A DNA stretch of 64,000 bases, taken from positions 496,001 to 560,000 of the forward strand of contig NZ_BAABFN010000001.1 of NCBI RefSeq assembly GCF_039541075.1, given 5' to 3'. Shown in pieces: positions 8,047-16,604 of this stretch (position 1 is the first letter of the stretch; every line of letters starts with the position of its first letter). The notes under the pieces were generated by a model. It ran no database searches. It had not been told where the DNA came from and saw only the letters and a program-made list of their open reading frames with translations. This DNA comes from Compostibacter hankyongensis (GTDB lineage Bacteria; Bacteroidota; Bacteroidia; Chitinophagales; Chitinophagaceae). The position numbers were made by a program, and so were the translations under genes.

Positions 8047-9114
8047 TTATCCTTCCTCGGCCAGCGCTCTTTTCTTCAGGGGATTACGGGTATATTCCGA
8101 AAAATCATGGCGCCGCCGAAGGATTTCGGCGCAGGTGAAGACGGCTTCCCGGAACGAAGCGGCGTCTGCCACGTTTTTGCCGGCGATGTCAAACGCCGTA
8201 CCATGGTCGGGAGAGGTCCGGACGAAAGGCAGCCCGGCGGAATAGTTGACCCCTTCCCCCACCGCCAGTGATTTAAAAGGAATGAGGCCCTGATCGTGGT
8301 ACATGGCCAGTACTGCATCGAAATGACGGTAGGTTTCCCGGGCAAAGAAAGCGTCGGCGCTGTAGGGGCCAAAGCACAGGATACCCTGGTTTTTGGCCTG
8401 ACCGATCGCCGGCAGGATCACCTGCTGCTCCTCGGTTCCCACCAGCCCCTCGTCGCCTGCATGGGGGTTCAGCCCCAGCAGCGCAATCCTCGGCTGTCCG
8501 ATGCCAAAATCGCGGACCAGGCTGTCCTGCAGAACGGCCAGCTTGCTGAGTATGCTCTCCTGGGTGATGTGGCGGGACACCTCTGCCACCGGCACATGCT
8601 CGGTGACCAACGCCACCCGCATGTTTTCGGCCACCATTAGCATGACCACCTCCCTGGCCCCGAAGGACTGCTGCAGATAAGGGGTATGACCGGTAAAATG
8701 AAAATCGTTGCCCTGGATGTTTTTCTTATGGATGGGGGCGGTGACCAGCCCTTCTATCTGACCGTCTTTCAGGCATTGCACCGCTACGGCCAGCGAGCGG
8801 GCGGCATATTTCCCCCCCGTGTCGTTCAGCTGCCCCGGAGTGATCACCACCTCCTCCTCCCAGCAGTTGAAAATGTTGACCTGGCCGGGGCGGAGACGCT
8901 GGAAATCCTTCAGACTCTGATAGTTGAAGCTGTTATCATCCAGGAGCTTGCGGTAAAAGTTGATGGTTTTGTTGGAGGCGAAGATCACCGGGGTGCAATA
9001 GTTCAGTATCCGGTTGTCACTGAAGGTCCTGATCACGATCTCCGGCCCTATGCCGTTGATATCCCCGATACTGATACCGATAACCGGCCCGGGAGAAGAC
9101 GCTGCTGCTGTCAT
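8047..9114 (-). CDS. pdxA: 4-hydroxythreonine-4-phosphate dehydrogenase
   Basis: Pyridoxal 5'-phosphate synthesis (DXP-dependent route): NAD-dependent oxidation of 4-phosphohydroxy-L-threonine. 355 residues, the usual length for Bacteroidota. Metal and substrate motifs are visible: GHTPYL, GLNPHAGD and MYHDQGLIPFK, which carry the metal-binding histidines and aspartate. The frame stays open to a TTG at 9138, but that codon lies in a TAGGTTTG promoter box, so ATG 9114 is chosen. It is divergent from rsmA, a neighbourhood (pdxA/ksgA) found in many bacteria. Confidence 0.95.
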   Translation of the reverse strand: MTAAASSPGPVIGISIGDINGIGPEIVIRTFSDNRILNYCTPVIFASNKTINFYRKLLDDNSFNYQSLKDFQRLRPGQVNIFNCWEEEVVITPGQLNDTGGKYAARSLAVAVQCLKDGQIEGLVTAPIHKKNIQGNDFHFTGHTPYLQQSFGAREVVMLMVAENMRVALVTEHVPVAEVSRHITQESILSKLAVLQDSLVRDFGIGQPRIALLGLNPHAGDEGLVGTEEQQVILPAIGQAKNQGILCFGPYSADAFFARETYRHFDAVLAMYHDQGLIPFKSLAVGEGVNYSAGLPFVRTSPDHGTAFDIAGKNVADAASFREAVFTCAEILRRRHDFSEYTRNPLKKRALAEEG

Positions 9115-9135
9115 GTTCAACACTTTTGTCGAGGC

Positions 9136-9143
9136 CAAACCTA
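9136..9143 (-). promoter_or_regulatory. -7 box TAGGTTTG of pdxA
   Basis: Minus-strand TAnnTTTG match 22 bases upstream of ATG 9114; it excludes the upstream TTG as start. Confidence 0.6.
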
Positions 9144-9181
9144 CATAAAAAAGCTGACTTTATCTTTTGCCGGGCGGTAAA

Positions 9182-9214
9182 TTGACCGGGGTTCTATTAT
9201 TAGTGGTATTTTTG
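9182..9214 (+). promoter_or_regulatory. Promoter of rsmA (TTG ... TATTTTTG)
   Basis: TTG at 9182-9184, TATTTTTG at 9207-9214 (22-base spacer, slightly long). The box ends 11 bases before ATG 9226, so the mRNA leader would be only a few bases long. Confidence 0.6.
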
Positions 9215-9225
9215 CGCCGCCGGAG

Positions 9226-9978
9226 ATGTATACGCTAAAAAAATCACTGGGACAGCATTTTTTGCGGGATGAGGCGATATGCAAGCAGATCGTACAGGCC
9301 CTTCCCGTATCGCCGGGCATGCAGCTGCTTGAGATCGGCCCGGGAGCGGGAGCCATCAGCCGTTACCTGGCGGAGATACCCGGCGTCGACTACCGGGCGG
9401 TGGAGGTGGATGCTGAAAAAATAGCTTACCTGCGGCAGCATTATCCCGCGCTGGAGGGAAAGCTGATCCTTGGGGATATCCTGGAAACCGTTCCGCCGTT
9501 TGACGGTCTGTTCTCGGTCATCGGCAATTTCCCGTACAACATCTCTTCGCAGATCCTGTTTCGCATCCTGGAATGGAAGACGCGGGTGCCTTGTATGGTA
9601 GGGATGTTCCAACGGGAAGTGGCCCGCCGTATCGCCGCCGGCCCGGGAGGTAAGGATTATGGTATTTTAAGCGTATTATTGCAGGCTTTTTACAGGGTGG
9701 AATACCTCTTTGAGGTAGAGCCCAAGGCGTTTGAGCCGCCGCCGAAGGTCATGTCGGCCGTAATCCGGCTGCATTATCTCGGCAACCCCTATATGATCAC
9801 CGATGAAAAGCGTTTTTTCCGCCTGGTAAAGGCGGCCTTCGGGCAACGGCGCAAGATGCTGCGCAACCCGCTGAAGCCGTTCTTCGAAAAGACGGTACTG
9901 GAGGAGCCGGTGCTGTCCAAACGGGCGGAGCAACTAAGCGTCCGGGAATTTGTTGATTTATCAAAACGTATGATATGA
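9226..9978 (+). CDS. rsmA: 16S rRNA (adenine-1518/1519) dimethyltransferase
   Basis: RsmA/KsgA dimethylates the two adjacent adenines at the 3' end of 16S rRNA during small-subunit maturation. 250 residues. S-adenosylmethionine fold with LEIGPGAGAIS near residue 40 and catalytic NFPYN near 103 (family NLPY). The start MYTLKKSLGQHFLRD is typical. Its stop codon overlaps the start of the next gene (ATGA), so the two are translationally coupled. Confidence 0.96.
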   Translation: MYTLKKSLGQHFLRDEAICKQIVQALPVSPGMQLLEIGPGAGAISRYLAEIPGVDYRAVEVDAEKIAYLRQHYPALEGKLILGDILETVPPFDGLFSVIGNFPYNISSQILFRILEWKTRVPCMVGMFQREVARRIAAGPGGKDYGILSVLLQAFYRVEYLFEVEPKAFEPPPKVMSAVIRLHYLGNPYMITDEKRFFRLVKAAFGQRRKMLRNPLKPFFEKTVLEEPVLSKRAEQLSVREFVDLSKRMI

Positions 9979-10913
9979 CAGAGCATCTGAGAAAAGTATT
10001 GATCACCGCTAAAGTGCATCCTTATCTGATTGACACGCTTACCGAAAAAGGGTATCAGGTATTGTACCGCCCCGCCATTACCTATGAAGAGGTGTTCCAG
10101 GTCGTCCACAGCTGCGAAGGGCTGATCGTCACCACCCGGATCCGGGTGGACAAGGCGTTGCTCGACAATGCGATCAATCTGCAGTGGATCGGCCGTCTGG
10201 GTTCGGGGATGGAAATGATCGATGTGGATTATGCTGCGCACAAAGGTATCCGCTGTGTGAGCAGCCCCGAAGGCAACTGCGACGCTGTGGGCGAGCAGGC
10301 GTTGGGCATGCTCCTCTGTCTGTTCAATAACATCCTGCGGGGCAACCTGCAGCTGCGCGAAGGGATCTGGGAACGGGAAAAAAACCGTGGTCTCGAGCTG
10401 AAGGAAAAGACGGTAGGCATCATCGGCTACGGGCATACCGGAGCGGCCTTTGCCCATAAGCTGAGGGGCATGGAATGTACCGTGCTGGCTTATGATAAGT
10501 ATAAAAAGGACTTCGGGGACGAATATCTGCAGGAGGTAACGCTGAACACGATTTTCGAGCAGGCCGACGTGGTCAGCGTGCATGTGCCGCTGACGGCGGA
10601 AACCAAGTACATGGTCAACGATACCTTCCTGCAGTCTTTTGAAGGGCCGGTATATGTGATCAATACCTCCCGCGGGGCCATCGTCAATACCAAGGACCTT
10701 ATCGCCAACCTCAAATCCGAGAAGGTGGCCGGCGCCTGTCTGGATGTGCTGGAAAATGAAAAGCTTGAAAAGATGTCCGTCGAGGAGCGGGAGCAGTTCG
10801 AATACCTGCTGCGTGCAGATAACGTGGTGCTGACCCCGCATATTGCCGGCTACAGCCACGAAGCCTCCTTTAAGATGGCGCATGTGGTGTTGAAGAAACT
10901 GGGCATCCTGTAG
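9975..10913 (+). CDS. D-2-hydroxyacid dehydrogenase (phosphoglycerate-dehydrogenase-like)
   Basis: 312-residue NAD-dependent 2-hydroxyacid dehydrogenase, possibly the 3-phosphoglycerate dehydrogenase step of serine synthesis; it has no C-terminal ACT domain, so the exact substrate is open. Catalytic substrate-binding segment GRLGSGMEMID near residue 75, Rossmann motif GIIGYGHTGAA near 145, and the catalytic histidine in PHIAGYS near 295. The start overlaps the rsmA stop by 4 bases. A weak terminator follows. Confidence 0.85.
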   Translation: MTEHLRKVLITAKVHPYLIDTLTEKGYQVLYRPAITYEEVFQVVHSCEGLIVTTRIRVDKALLDNAINLQWIGRLGSGMEMIDVDYAAHKGIRCVSSPEGNCDAVGEQALGMLLCLFNNILRGNLQLREGIWEREKNRGLELKEKTVGIIGYGHTGAAFAHKLRGMECTVLAYDKYKKDFGDEYLQEVTLNTIFEQADVVSVHVPLTAETKYMVNDTFLQSFEGPVYVINTSRGAIVNTKDLIANLKSEKVAGACLDVLENEKLEKMSVEEREQFEYLLRADNVVLTPHIAGYSHEASFKMAHVVLKKLGIL

Positions 10914-10942
10914 CCTCCGCCGGTTCCGGCCGGTGCTTTTTT
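10914..10942 (+). terminator. Weak terminator after the hydroxyacid dehydrogenase gene
   Basis: GC-rich imperfect hairpin (CCGCCGG...CCGGCCGG, 10917-10933) followed by TTTTTT (10937-10942). Confidence 0.45.
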
Positions 10943-10958
10943 ATTCCGGAAAATTGGC

Positions 10959-10966
10959 TATATTTG
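10959..10966 (+). promoter_or_regulatory. -7 box TATATTTG of greA
   Basis: Exact TAnnTTTG match. Transcription would begin near 10972, leaving a leader of about 110 bases before ATG 11081. Confidence 0.6.
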
Positions 10967-10971
10967 TATTT

Positions 10972-11054
10972 GCTGCAACGCTTCCGCAAGAGGCGTTGCT
11001 TTTTTTCACTCTCCTGCCTTTGTTTTTATTGTAAGGGCAGGAGTGATTTTTTTG
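10972..11054 (+). ncRNA. greA leader with two tandem terminator-like hairpins
   Basis: Hairpin 1: 10975-10999, 10-bp stem GCAACGCTTC/GAGGCGTTGC with one G-T pair, 5-base loop, then seven T (11000-11006). Hairpin 2: arms 11007-11021 and 11033-11045 (CCTGCC/GGCAGG core, 2-base bulge), then seven T (11047-11053). Both lie between the predicted transcription start and the greA start codon, so they could end transcription early and give RNAs of about 35 and 80 nt. A terminator array in the greA leader is known from E. coli (GraL); relation here is inference. Confidence 0.6.
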
Positions 11055-11080
11055 TCATTAACAAAACAAAATCACCGTTT

Positions 11081-11554
11081 ATGTCGGGAGTAACTTATGT
11101 GACCAAAGATACCCTGGAGCAGATGAAGGCGGAATTGAACGACCTCCGTACCAGGGGCCGGGCAGAAATTGCCAAAGCCATTGCCGAAGCCCGCGAGAAG
11201 GGAGACCTGCGTGAAAATGCAGAGTACGATGCGGCCAAGGAAGCGCAGGGGATCCACGAGGCAAAGATAGCGCAGCTGGAAGGAGCCGTGGCCACCGCCA
11301 GGATACTCGATACCAAAGATATAGATACTTCCAAGGTTTCTGTCCTGTCTACAGTGACCATCACCAACCTGAAGACGAAGAAGGCCGTGACCTATCAGCT
11401 CGTCTCCGAAAATGAAGCGGACCTGAAAGCCGGTAAGATATCGGTGGCTTCGCCGATCGGTAAGGAGCTGCTGGGCAAGAAGGTGGGGGACGTCGCCGAC
11501 GTAAAAGCGCCTACCGGCCTGCTCCAGTTCCGGGTGGAGCAGATCACGGTATAA
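11081..11554 (+). CDS. greA: Transcription elongation factor GreA
   Basis: 157-residue cleavage factor that rescues backtracked RNA polymerase. N-terminal coiled coil (about residues 8-75) with the acidic tip motif DLRENAEYDAA, whose Asp/Glu pair stimulates RNA cleavage, and a C-terminal FKBP-like domain with SPIGKELLGKKVGD. ATG 11081 gives the normal length; the frame continues upstream only through the leader hairpins. A clear terminator follows. Confidence 0.96.
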   Translation: MSGVTYVTKDTLEQMKAELNDLRTRGRAEIAKAIAEAREKGDLRENAEYDAAKEAQGIHEAKIAQLEGAVATARILDTKDIDTSKVSVLSTVTITNLKTKKAVTYQLVSENEADLKAGKISVASPIGKELLGKKVGDVADVKAPTGLLQFRVEQITV

Positions 11555-11576
11555 ACAGGGCTGCAGTTTTTCAGAA

Positions 11577-11609
11577 AACCTGTCCCGTCCGACGCGGGAC
11601 GGGTTTTTC
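11577..11609 (+). terminator. Intrinsic terminator after greA
   Basis: 11-bp stem (11577-11587 with 11595-11605, one G-T pair; core GTCCCG/CGGGAC) with a 7-base loop, followed by TTTTCT. Confidence 0.85.
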
Positions 11610-11627
11610 TTTTGCCCTGAAATGGAT

Positions 11628-11635
11628 TACTTTTG
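11628..11635 (+). promoter_or_regulatory. -7 box TACTTTTG of the HIT gene
   Basis: Exact TAnnTTTG match ending 19 bases before ATG 11655. Confidence 0.55.
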
Positions 11636-11654
11636 AAAAAACAACGTCACAACC

Positions 11655-12047
11655 ATGACTATTTTTTCAAAGATCGTCCGCGGAGAAATTCCTTCCTATA
11701 AGATTGCAGAGGATAAGCGCTTTTTTGCTTTTCTCGATATCTCTCCCCTGGTGCGCGGTCATACGCTCGTGATCCCCAAAAACGAGATCGATAAGTTTAT
11801 GGAGATGGAAGACGATCTGCTGGGCAGCATTCTGTTGTTTGCCAAGCCGGTTGCCGCCGCCATCGAGAAAGCATTTCCCTGTAAACGTGTAGGCCTCAGC
11901 GTTATCGGGCTGGAAGTGCCGCATGCACATCTGCACCTGCTGCCGCTGAATACGATGAACGATATCAATTTCAGCCGTCCCAAGCTGGAACTTTCTCCGG
12001 AGGAGCTTAAAGCGGATCAGGAGAAGATATTGAAGTTTATTTCGTAA
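11655..12047 (+). CDS. HIT family nucleotide hydrolase/transferase
   Basis: 130-residue histidine-triad protein (Hint/FHIT group) with the active-site motif HAHLHL near residue 98. Such proteins hydrolyse nucleoside phosphoramidates or dinucleotides; the exact substrate is unknown. Opening IFSKIVRGEIPSYKI is typical of bacterial Hint. Pairing of greA with a HIT gene is common in Bacteroidota. Its 3' end overlaps that of convergent ruvB by 11 bases. Confidence 0.92.
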   Translation: MTIFSKIVRGEIPSYKIAEDKRFFAFLDISPLVRGHTLVIPKNEIDKFMEMEDDLLGSILLFAKPVAAAIEKAFPCKRVGLSVIGLEVPHAHLHLLPLNTMNDINFSRPKLELSPEELKADQEKILKFIS

Positions 12048-13074
12048 ACAGCTCCTGGGAGCCGCCCCATTGCGGCGGCACCCGGCCGAGATGCCGGTAG
12101 GCCTTGTCTGTGGCTTCCCGTCCCCGGGGCGTACGCTTGATAAAACCTTCCTGGATCAGGAAAGGTTCATAGACCTCCTCGAGGGTGCCCGGCTCTTCTC
12201 CCACCGCTGTGGCGATGGTGTTGATACCCACCGGCCCCCCTTTGAACTTGTCGATGATGGCCGAGAGGATGCGGTTATCCATATCGTCCAGGCCGTATTC
12301 GTCCACATTGAGCGCCTTCAGACCCATACGGGCGATCGCTATGTCCACCTTGCCGTTGCCCATTACCTGGGCGAAATCCCGCATCCGGCGCAGCAATCCG
12401 TTAGCGATGCGCGGCGTGCCGCGGCTGCGGCCGGCGATCTCCTTCGCCGCCTCCGGGCTGATGGCGGTCTGGAGCAGCTGAGCGGAGCGTTCCACGATAT
12501 GCTGCAGCGTATCGGCAGTATAATATTCGAGCCGCGATTTGATGCCAAAACGCGAGAGCAGGGGAGCGGTCAGCAATCCTGACCGGGTAGTGGCCCCGAT
12601 GAGGGTGAACGGCTGCAGGTTCAGTTGTATGGAGCGGGCATTGGGTCCCGAGTCGATCATGATATCGATCTTGAAATCTTCCATGGCCGCATAGAGATAT
12701 TCTTCCACCACCGTGCTGAGCCGATGGATCTCGTCGATAAAAAGCACATCCCGTTCTTCAAGGCTGGTCAGTAATCCGGCCAGGTCGCCGGGTTTTTCGA
12801 TCACCGGCCCGGAGGTTTCCCGGATATTGACCCCCAGCTCATGGGATACGATGCGGGAGAGTGTTGTTTTCCCCAGCCCGGGCGGGCCGTGGAAGAGGAC
12901 ATGGTCCAGGGCTTCGCCCCGCATGGCGGCAGCCCGGATAAAGACGCGCAGGTTTTCCACCAGCCCTTCCTGTCCGGCAAACTCGGCGATCTCCCGGGGG
13001 CGGATGTTGTTCTCAAAAGCCTTTTCGGCGGCGGTCAGCTGCGTTTCGTCTGGATGTATATGCGGATTGGACAT
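12037..13074 (-). CDS. ruvB: Holliday junction branch-migration ATPase RuvB
   Basis: AAA+ motor that drives RuvA-bound Holliday junctions. 345 residues. Walker A GPPGLGKTT near 61, Walker B LFIDEIHR near 112, sensor 1 GATTRSG and the arginine finger in LLSRFG, then the C-terminal winged helix (GVGEEPGTLEEVYEPFLI). ATG 13074 is chosen over a TTG three codons upstream. ruvA and ruvC are not adjacent, which is normal in this phylum. A near-consensus box TAAATTCG lies at 13096-13103. Confidence 0.97.
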   Translation of the reverse strand: MSNPHIHPDETQLTAAEKAFENNIRPREIAEFAGQEGLVENLRVFIRAAAMRGEALDHVLFHGPPGLGKTTLSRIVSHELGVNIRETSGPVIEKPGDLAGLLTSLEERDVLFIDEIHRLSTVVEEYLYAAMEDFKIDIMIDSGPNARSIQLNLQPFTLIGATTRSGLLTAPLLSRFGIKSRLEYYTADTLQHIVERSAQLLQTAISPEAAKEIAGRSRGTPRIANGLLRRMRDFAQVMGNGKVDIAIARMGLKALNVDEYGLDDMDNRILSAIIDKFKGGPVGINTIATAVGEEPGTLEEVYEPFLIQEGFIKRTPRGREATDKAYRHLGRVPPQWGGSQELFTK

Positions 13075-13120
13075 CGGCGGCAATGATTCTGACCCCGAAT
13101 TTAGGGTATAATCGCTTAAT

Positions 13121-13273
13121 GGGTGAAATGAATGTCAATTTGATAATGTGCTGATTTGATGATGTGCCGATTATTGGATCATCAAATCATCAAATTTCCA
13201 AAGGCAAAGCCTTCACTGAGACTACTGAGAAATCATAATGCGCGAAGTAAATCATCAAATCAGAATGATGATG
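13121..13273 (+). repeat. Composite intergenic repeat, copy D (partial, degenerate)
   Basis: m2 remnant GGGTGAAATGAATGTC (13121-13136), then m3 with TTTGATAATGTGCTGATTTG and TGATGATGTGC (13139-13165) and the inverse form ATCATCAAATCATCAAATTT (13179-13198). A further ATCATCAAATCA at 13251-13262 carries the stop codon of the lipoprotein gene. m1 was not found. It fills the ruvB-lipoprotein gap. Confidence 0.7.
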
Positions 13274-13745
13274 TACTGGCAGCGGTCAGGGTATCTTTGA
13301 GCTGGTAGCCGTCGCCCGAGAACTGGGTGACCATGGCCCGGTCCCCTTCCAGCTGTATGCGGATGGAATCGCTATAGGAACCGCCTTCCTGCTGATAATG
13401 ATATTGCCCGGAAACGGTATGGCCGGAAAGCACGCCGGTGATGGTGCCGCGTTTGCCGTCCTTGCCGGGCAGCACCCATTGGTAGGTACCGGTCGCCGTA
13501 TTACCTTTCAGGTTGAGGTTCAGCTGCATGGAGTCGGCGTTGGCAGGGCCGTCGCCTTCACTTTTAAAAACGGTGAGATAGCGGTATTCCCCCTGGAGCT
13601 GCTCGGCATCGCCGGTCATGGCCTCCGCTCCCGTGGAATCTATACGGCGGGTGTCGGTGGTGGTGTCGGATGATTGTCCGGCCGGCTGACATCCTGTAGC
13701 CCAGACGGCGGCAGGGATCAGCAGCAGATAAAGTAGTGTTTTCAT
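13260..13745 (-). CDS. Small lipoprotein of unknown function
   Basis: 161 residues. A lipoprotein signal peptide (hydrophobic LLYLLLIPAAVWATGC, lipobox ATGC at residue 19) would anchor it in the outer or inner membrane. The mature part is polar, with alternating short strands (GNTATGTYQWVLPG, GVLSGHTVSGQYHYQ) like the small beta-barrel lipoproteins that Bacteroidota encode in large numbers. No family was recognised. Start ATG 13745 places the signal peptide at the very N-terminus. It follows the Bax-inhibitor-like gene by 32 bases on the same strand, so they probably share an mRNA. Confidence 0.75.
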   Translation of the reverse strand: MKTLLYLLLIPAAVWATGCQPAGQSSDTTTDTRRIDSTGAEAMTGDAEQLQGEYRYLTVFKSEGDGPANADSMQLNLNLKGNTATGTYQWVLPGKDGKRGTITGVLSGHTVSGQYHYQQEGGSYSDSIRIQLEGDRAMVTQFSGDGYQLKDTLTAASTSSF

Positions 13746-13777
13746 GGGACGGGTTTTTTGCAGCGGCGCGGGCGGCA

Positions 13778-14533
13778 TTACCGCCGGCTGTACAGCTTGG
13801 CCAGCAGCCGCAGGATCTCGATATACAGCCAGATCAGCGTCACCATCAGGCCAAAAGCGGCATACCATTCCATATACTGGGGAGCGCCTTCCCGGCTTCC
13901 CTTCTCGATGAGCTCGAAGTCCATCACCAGGTTCAGCGCGGCAATAGCGACGACGATCAGCGAAAAGACGATGCCCAGGGGGCTGCCCTCATGGATAAAG
14001 GCAATATCTATTCCAAAAAACCGGAGCAGGATCGAAATAAAATAAAAGACGCCGATGCCCAGGGTTGCGGAAAAAACGATCAGCTTGAACTTCTGCGTGG
14101 GGCGGATAATGCGGGAGCCGTACAGCAGCAACATGGCGATGGCGGTGCCGAAGGTAAGCCCTACCGCCTGTATGACGATAAAAGGCGCTTTTTCGGCAAA
14201 ATAATGGTTGAACATCGCGGAAACGGCGCCCAGGAACAGGCCTTCGAAGAGGCAATAGGCGGGCGCCAGGTAGCCGGACCAGTTCTTTTTGAATACAATG
14301 ACGATGGCCACGACAAAACCGCCCAGAATGCCGCCGTACATGTAGGGCGTTACGTTCATCCCCCGGCTCCAGAGGCTCCAGGAATAAACAGCGGAGCACA
14401 GCACCATAAGCAGCAGGAAAGCCGTTTTGGCCAGGGTGCCCCGGATGGTCATCTTGCCCTCTCCCTCCACATGGAGCGAGGGTTGAAAGACGTCTTCCCG
14501 GAGCGTGGGATTGGCGGATCGGAACAAAGGCAT
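13778..14533 (-). CDS. Bax inhibitor-1/YccA-like membrane protein
   Basis: 251 residues with seven probable membrane helices after a polar N-terminus of about 35 residues. The segment LAPAYCLFEGLFLGAVS and the C-terminal pairing of acidic residues (NLVMDFELIE ... QYMEWYAAFGLMVTLIWLYIEILRLL) are characteristic of the YccA/BI-1 family (TMBIM, pH-sensitive calcium leak in studied homologues). Function in bacteria is poorly known. First gene of a two-gene unit with the lipoprotein; divergent from the oxoacid oxidoreductase. Confidence 0.9.
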   Translation of the reverse strand: MPLFRSANPTLREDVFQPSLHVEGEGKMTIRGTLAKTAFLLLMVLCSAVYSWSLWSRGMNVTPYMYGGILGGFVVAIVIVFKKNWSGYLAPAYCLFEGLFLGAVSAMFNHYFAEKAPFIVIQAVGLTFGTAIAMLLLYGSRIIRPTQKFKLIVFSATLGIGVFYFISILLRFFGIDIAFIHEGSPLGIVFSLIVVAIAALNLVMDFELIEKGSREGAPQYMEWYAAFGLMVTLIWLYIEILRLLAKLYSRR

Positions 14534-14663
14534 AGGTTAAAGCATTTAGCGGATATTCAAAAATAGGGTATTTTTTACGAATTTTTTCACTCCGGCCCGC
14601 GACCGATTGTAGATTATCTGTAAAACTCCTGCCGGAGCCTTATACATTCAGGTGAAGATTAAG

Positions 14664-14671
14664 TAATTTTG
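14664..14671 (+). promoter_or_regulatory. -7 box TAATTTTG of korA
   Basis: Exact TAnnTTTG match, ending 37 bases before ATG 14709. Confidence 0.55.
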
Positions 14672-14708
14672 CACTTTCAAACGATAGGATAAGTCAACTA
14701 ATAAAGAA

Positions 14709-16556
14709 ATGCCAGAAACCACTATAAACCAATTAGCGGATGTAGTGATCAAATTTGCCGGTGACAGCGGCGACGGGATGCAGCTCACCGGCACCCAGTT
14801 TACCAACAATACCGCACTGCTGGGAAACGACCTTTCTACCTTCCCGGACTTCCCCGCAGAAATAAGAGCTCCCCAGGGCACGCTTCCCGGGGTAAGCGGC
14901 TTCCAGCTTCATTTTTCCAGTGAGCGCATCTATACGCCGGGCGACCAGTGCGATGTGCTGGTGGCGATGAATGCCGCAGCCCTCAAGGCCAACCTGAAAT
15001 CCCTCAAAAAAAGCGGGATCATCATTGCCAACAGCGATGGCTTTGATGCAAAGAACCTGCGTCTGGCCAACTACCCCGACGGGGAAAACCCCCTGGAGGA
15101 CGATACGCTCCAGGGGTATACCGTATACAAGATGGATATCACCAAGATGACCCGCGAGGCGCTGAAGGATATCCAGATGGGGGTGAAGGATAAGGACCGG
15201 GCCAAGAATATGTTCGTGCTGGGTTTCCTGTACTGGATGTATAACCGGAACATGGAGAACACCATCCGTTTTCTGAAGGATAAGTTCGGTAAAAAGCCCG
15301 AGATACTCGAAAGCAACCTCAAGGTGCTGCATGCCGGCTATCATTTCGGAGATACTACCGAAACCTTCACCACCCGCTACCGCGTGGAAAAGGCGCGTAT
15401 GCAGCCTGGTACCTACCGGAGCATTACGGGAAATGCAGCGCTGGCCCTGGGGCTCATTGCCGCTTCCAGCCGCGCCGGGCTGCCCATTTTCCTGGGTACC
15501 TATCCCATTACCCCGGCCTCGGACATCCTGCATGAGCTCAGCCGGCATAAGAATTTCGGGGTGCGCACTTTCCAGGCGGAAGACGAGATCGCCGGCATCA
15601 CCTCGGCGATCGGCGCCTCCTACGGAGGACATATGGGCATTACCACCACCTCGGGTCCCGGGATGGCGCTCAAAACGGAAGCCATGGGCCTGGCCGTTAT
15701 GCTTGAAATCCCGCTGCTGATCATCGATATCCAGCGGGGCGGTCCTTCTACGGGCCTGCCCACCAAAACCGAACAATCTGATCTGCTGCAGGCCTATTAT
15801 GGCCGCAACGGGGAATGCCCGATGCCGGTGATTGCCGCCTCCACGCCTTCGGACTGCTTTGCAGCGGCCTATGAGGCTTTCCGCATTGCCGTACAGCATA
15901 TGACCCCAGTGATCCTGCTGAGTGACGGCTACATCGCCAATGGGGCAGAGCCCTGGCGTTTCCCCAAGAGCGCCGACCTTACGCCGATAACCGTGAAATT
16001 CAAGACCGCCCTGGACGAAGGAGAGGAGCAGTTCCTGCCCTACCTGCGTAACGAGCAGCAGGTACGCCCCTGGGCAGTGCCCGGCACGCCCGGTCTGGAG
16101 CACCGGATCGGCGGTCTCGAAAAGCAGAACATCACCGGAAACGTAAGCTATGACCCGGAAAACCATCAGCTGATGGTCCGGATCCGGCAGGAAAAGATCG
16201 ATAAGATCGCCGATCATATCCCCCTGCAGACCCTGGATAATGGTCCTGAAAAGGGCAAGATACTGGTGCTGGGCTGGGGTTCCACCTACGGCGCCATTAA
16301 AAGCGCAGTACAGGAATTGCTTGCCGAAGGTCACAGCGTGGCGCATGCTCATCTGCGGCACCTGCGTCCTTTCCCCAGGAATCTTGGAGAGCTCCTGCAT
16401 AATTATGATCAGGTGCTGATCCCCGAGATCAATAATGGTCAGCTCATCCGCATCATCCGCGATCAGTTCCTGGTGGATGCGCAGGGATATCATAAGATCA
16501 TGGGCGTGCCCATCACCCGGCAGGAGCTGGTGATGCGCATCCGCGAGATGCTGTAG
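14709..16556 (+). CDS. korA: 2-oxoacid:ferredoxin oxidoreductase, fused gamma-alpha subunit
   Basis: 615 residues. The N-terminal ~190 residues are the gamma domain (FAGDSGDGMQLTG opening); the alpha/pyrimidine-binding part begins near 225 with GLIAASSRAG and YPITPASDIL; RGGPSTGLPTKTEQSD near 340 is the conserved subunit-interface motif; a C-terminal transketolase-like domain ends the chain. This gamma-alpha fusion is the usual form of 2-oxoglutarate (KorA) oxidoreductase in Bacteroidota. The thiamine- and iron-sulfur-binding beta subunit is normally the next gene, but here an MscS channel follows. The oxoacid specificity is inferred from family size, not shown. Confidence 0.9.
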   Translation: MPETTINQLADVVIKFAGDSGDGMQLTGTQFTNNTALLGNDLSTFPDFPAEIRAPQGTLPGVSGFQLHFSSERIYTPGDQCDVLVAMNAAALKANLKSLKKSGIIIANSDGFDAKNLRLANYPDGENPLEDDTLQGYTVYKMDITKMTREALKDIQMGVKDKDRAKNMFVLGFLYWMYNRNMENTIRFLKDKFGKKPEILESNLKVLHAGYHFGDTTETFTTRYRVEKARMQPGTYRSITGNAALALGLIAASSRAGLPIFLGTYPITPASDILHELSRHKNFGVRTFQAEDEIAGITSAIGASYGGHMGITTTSGPGMALKTEAMGLAVMLEIPLLIIDIQRGGPSTGLPTKTEQSDLLQAYYGRNGECPMPVIAASTPSDCFAAAYEAFRIAVQHMTPVILLSDGYIANGAEPWRFPKSADLTPITVKFKTALDEGEEQFLPYLRNEQQVRPWAVPGTPGLEHRIGGLEKQNITGNVSYDPENHQLMVRIRQEKIDKIADHIPLQTLDNGPEKGKILVLGWGSTYGAIKSAVQELLAEGHSVAHAHLRHLRPFPRNLGELLHNYDQVLIPEINNGQLIRIIRDQFLVDAQGYHKIMGVPITRQELVMRIREML

Positions 16557-16591
16557 CCGGCCCTCCGTTTTTCCGGACCGCTGCTTTTTTG

Positions 16592-16599
16592 TACCTTTG
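16592..16599 (+). promoter_or_regulatory. -7 box TACCTTTG of the mscS gene
   Basis: Exact TAnnTTTG match 127 bases before ATG 16726; transcription would start near 16605 and give a leader of about 120 bases. Confidence 0.6.
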
Positions 16600-16604
16600 C
16601 TGCA

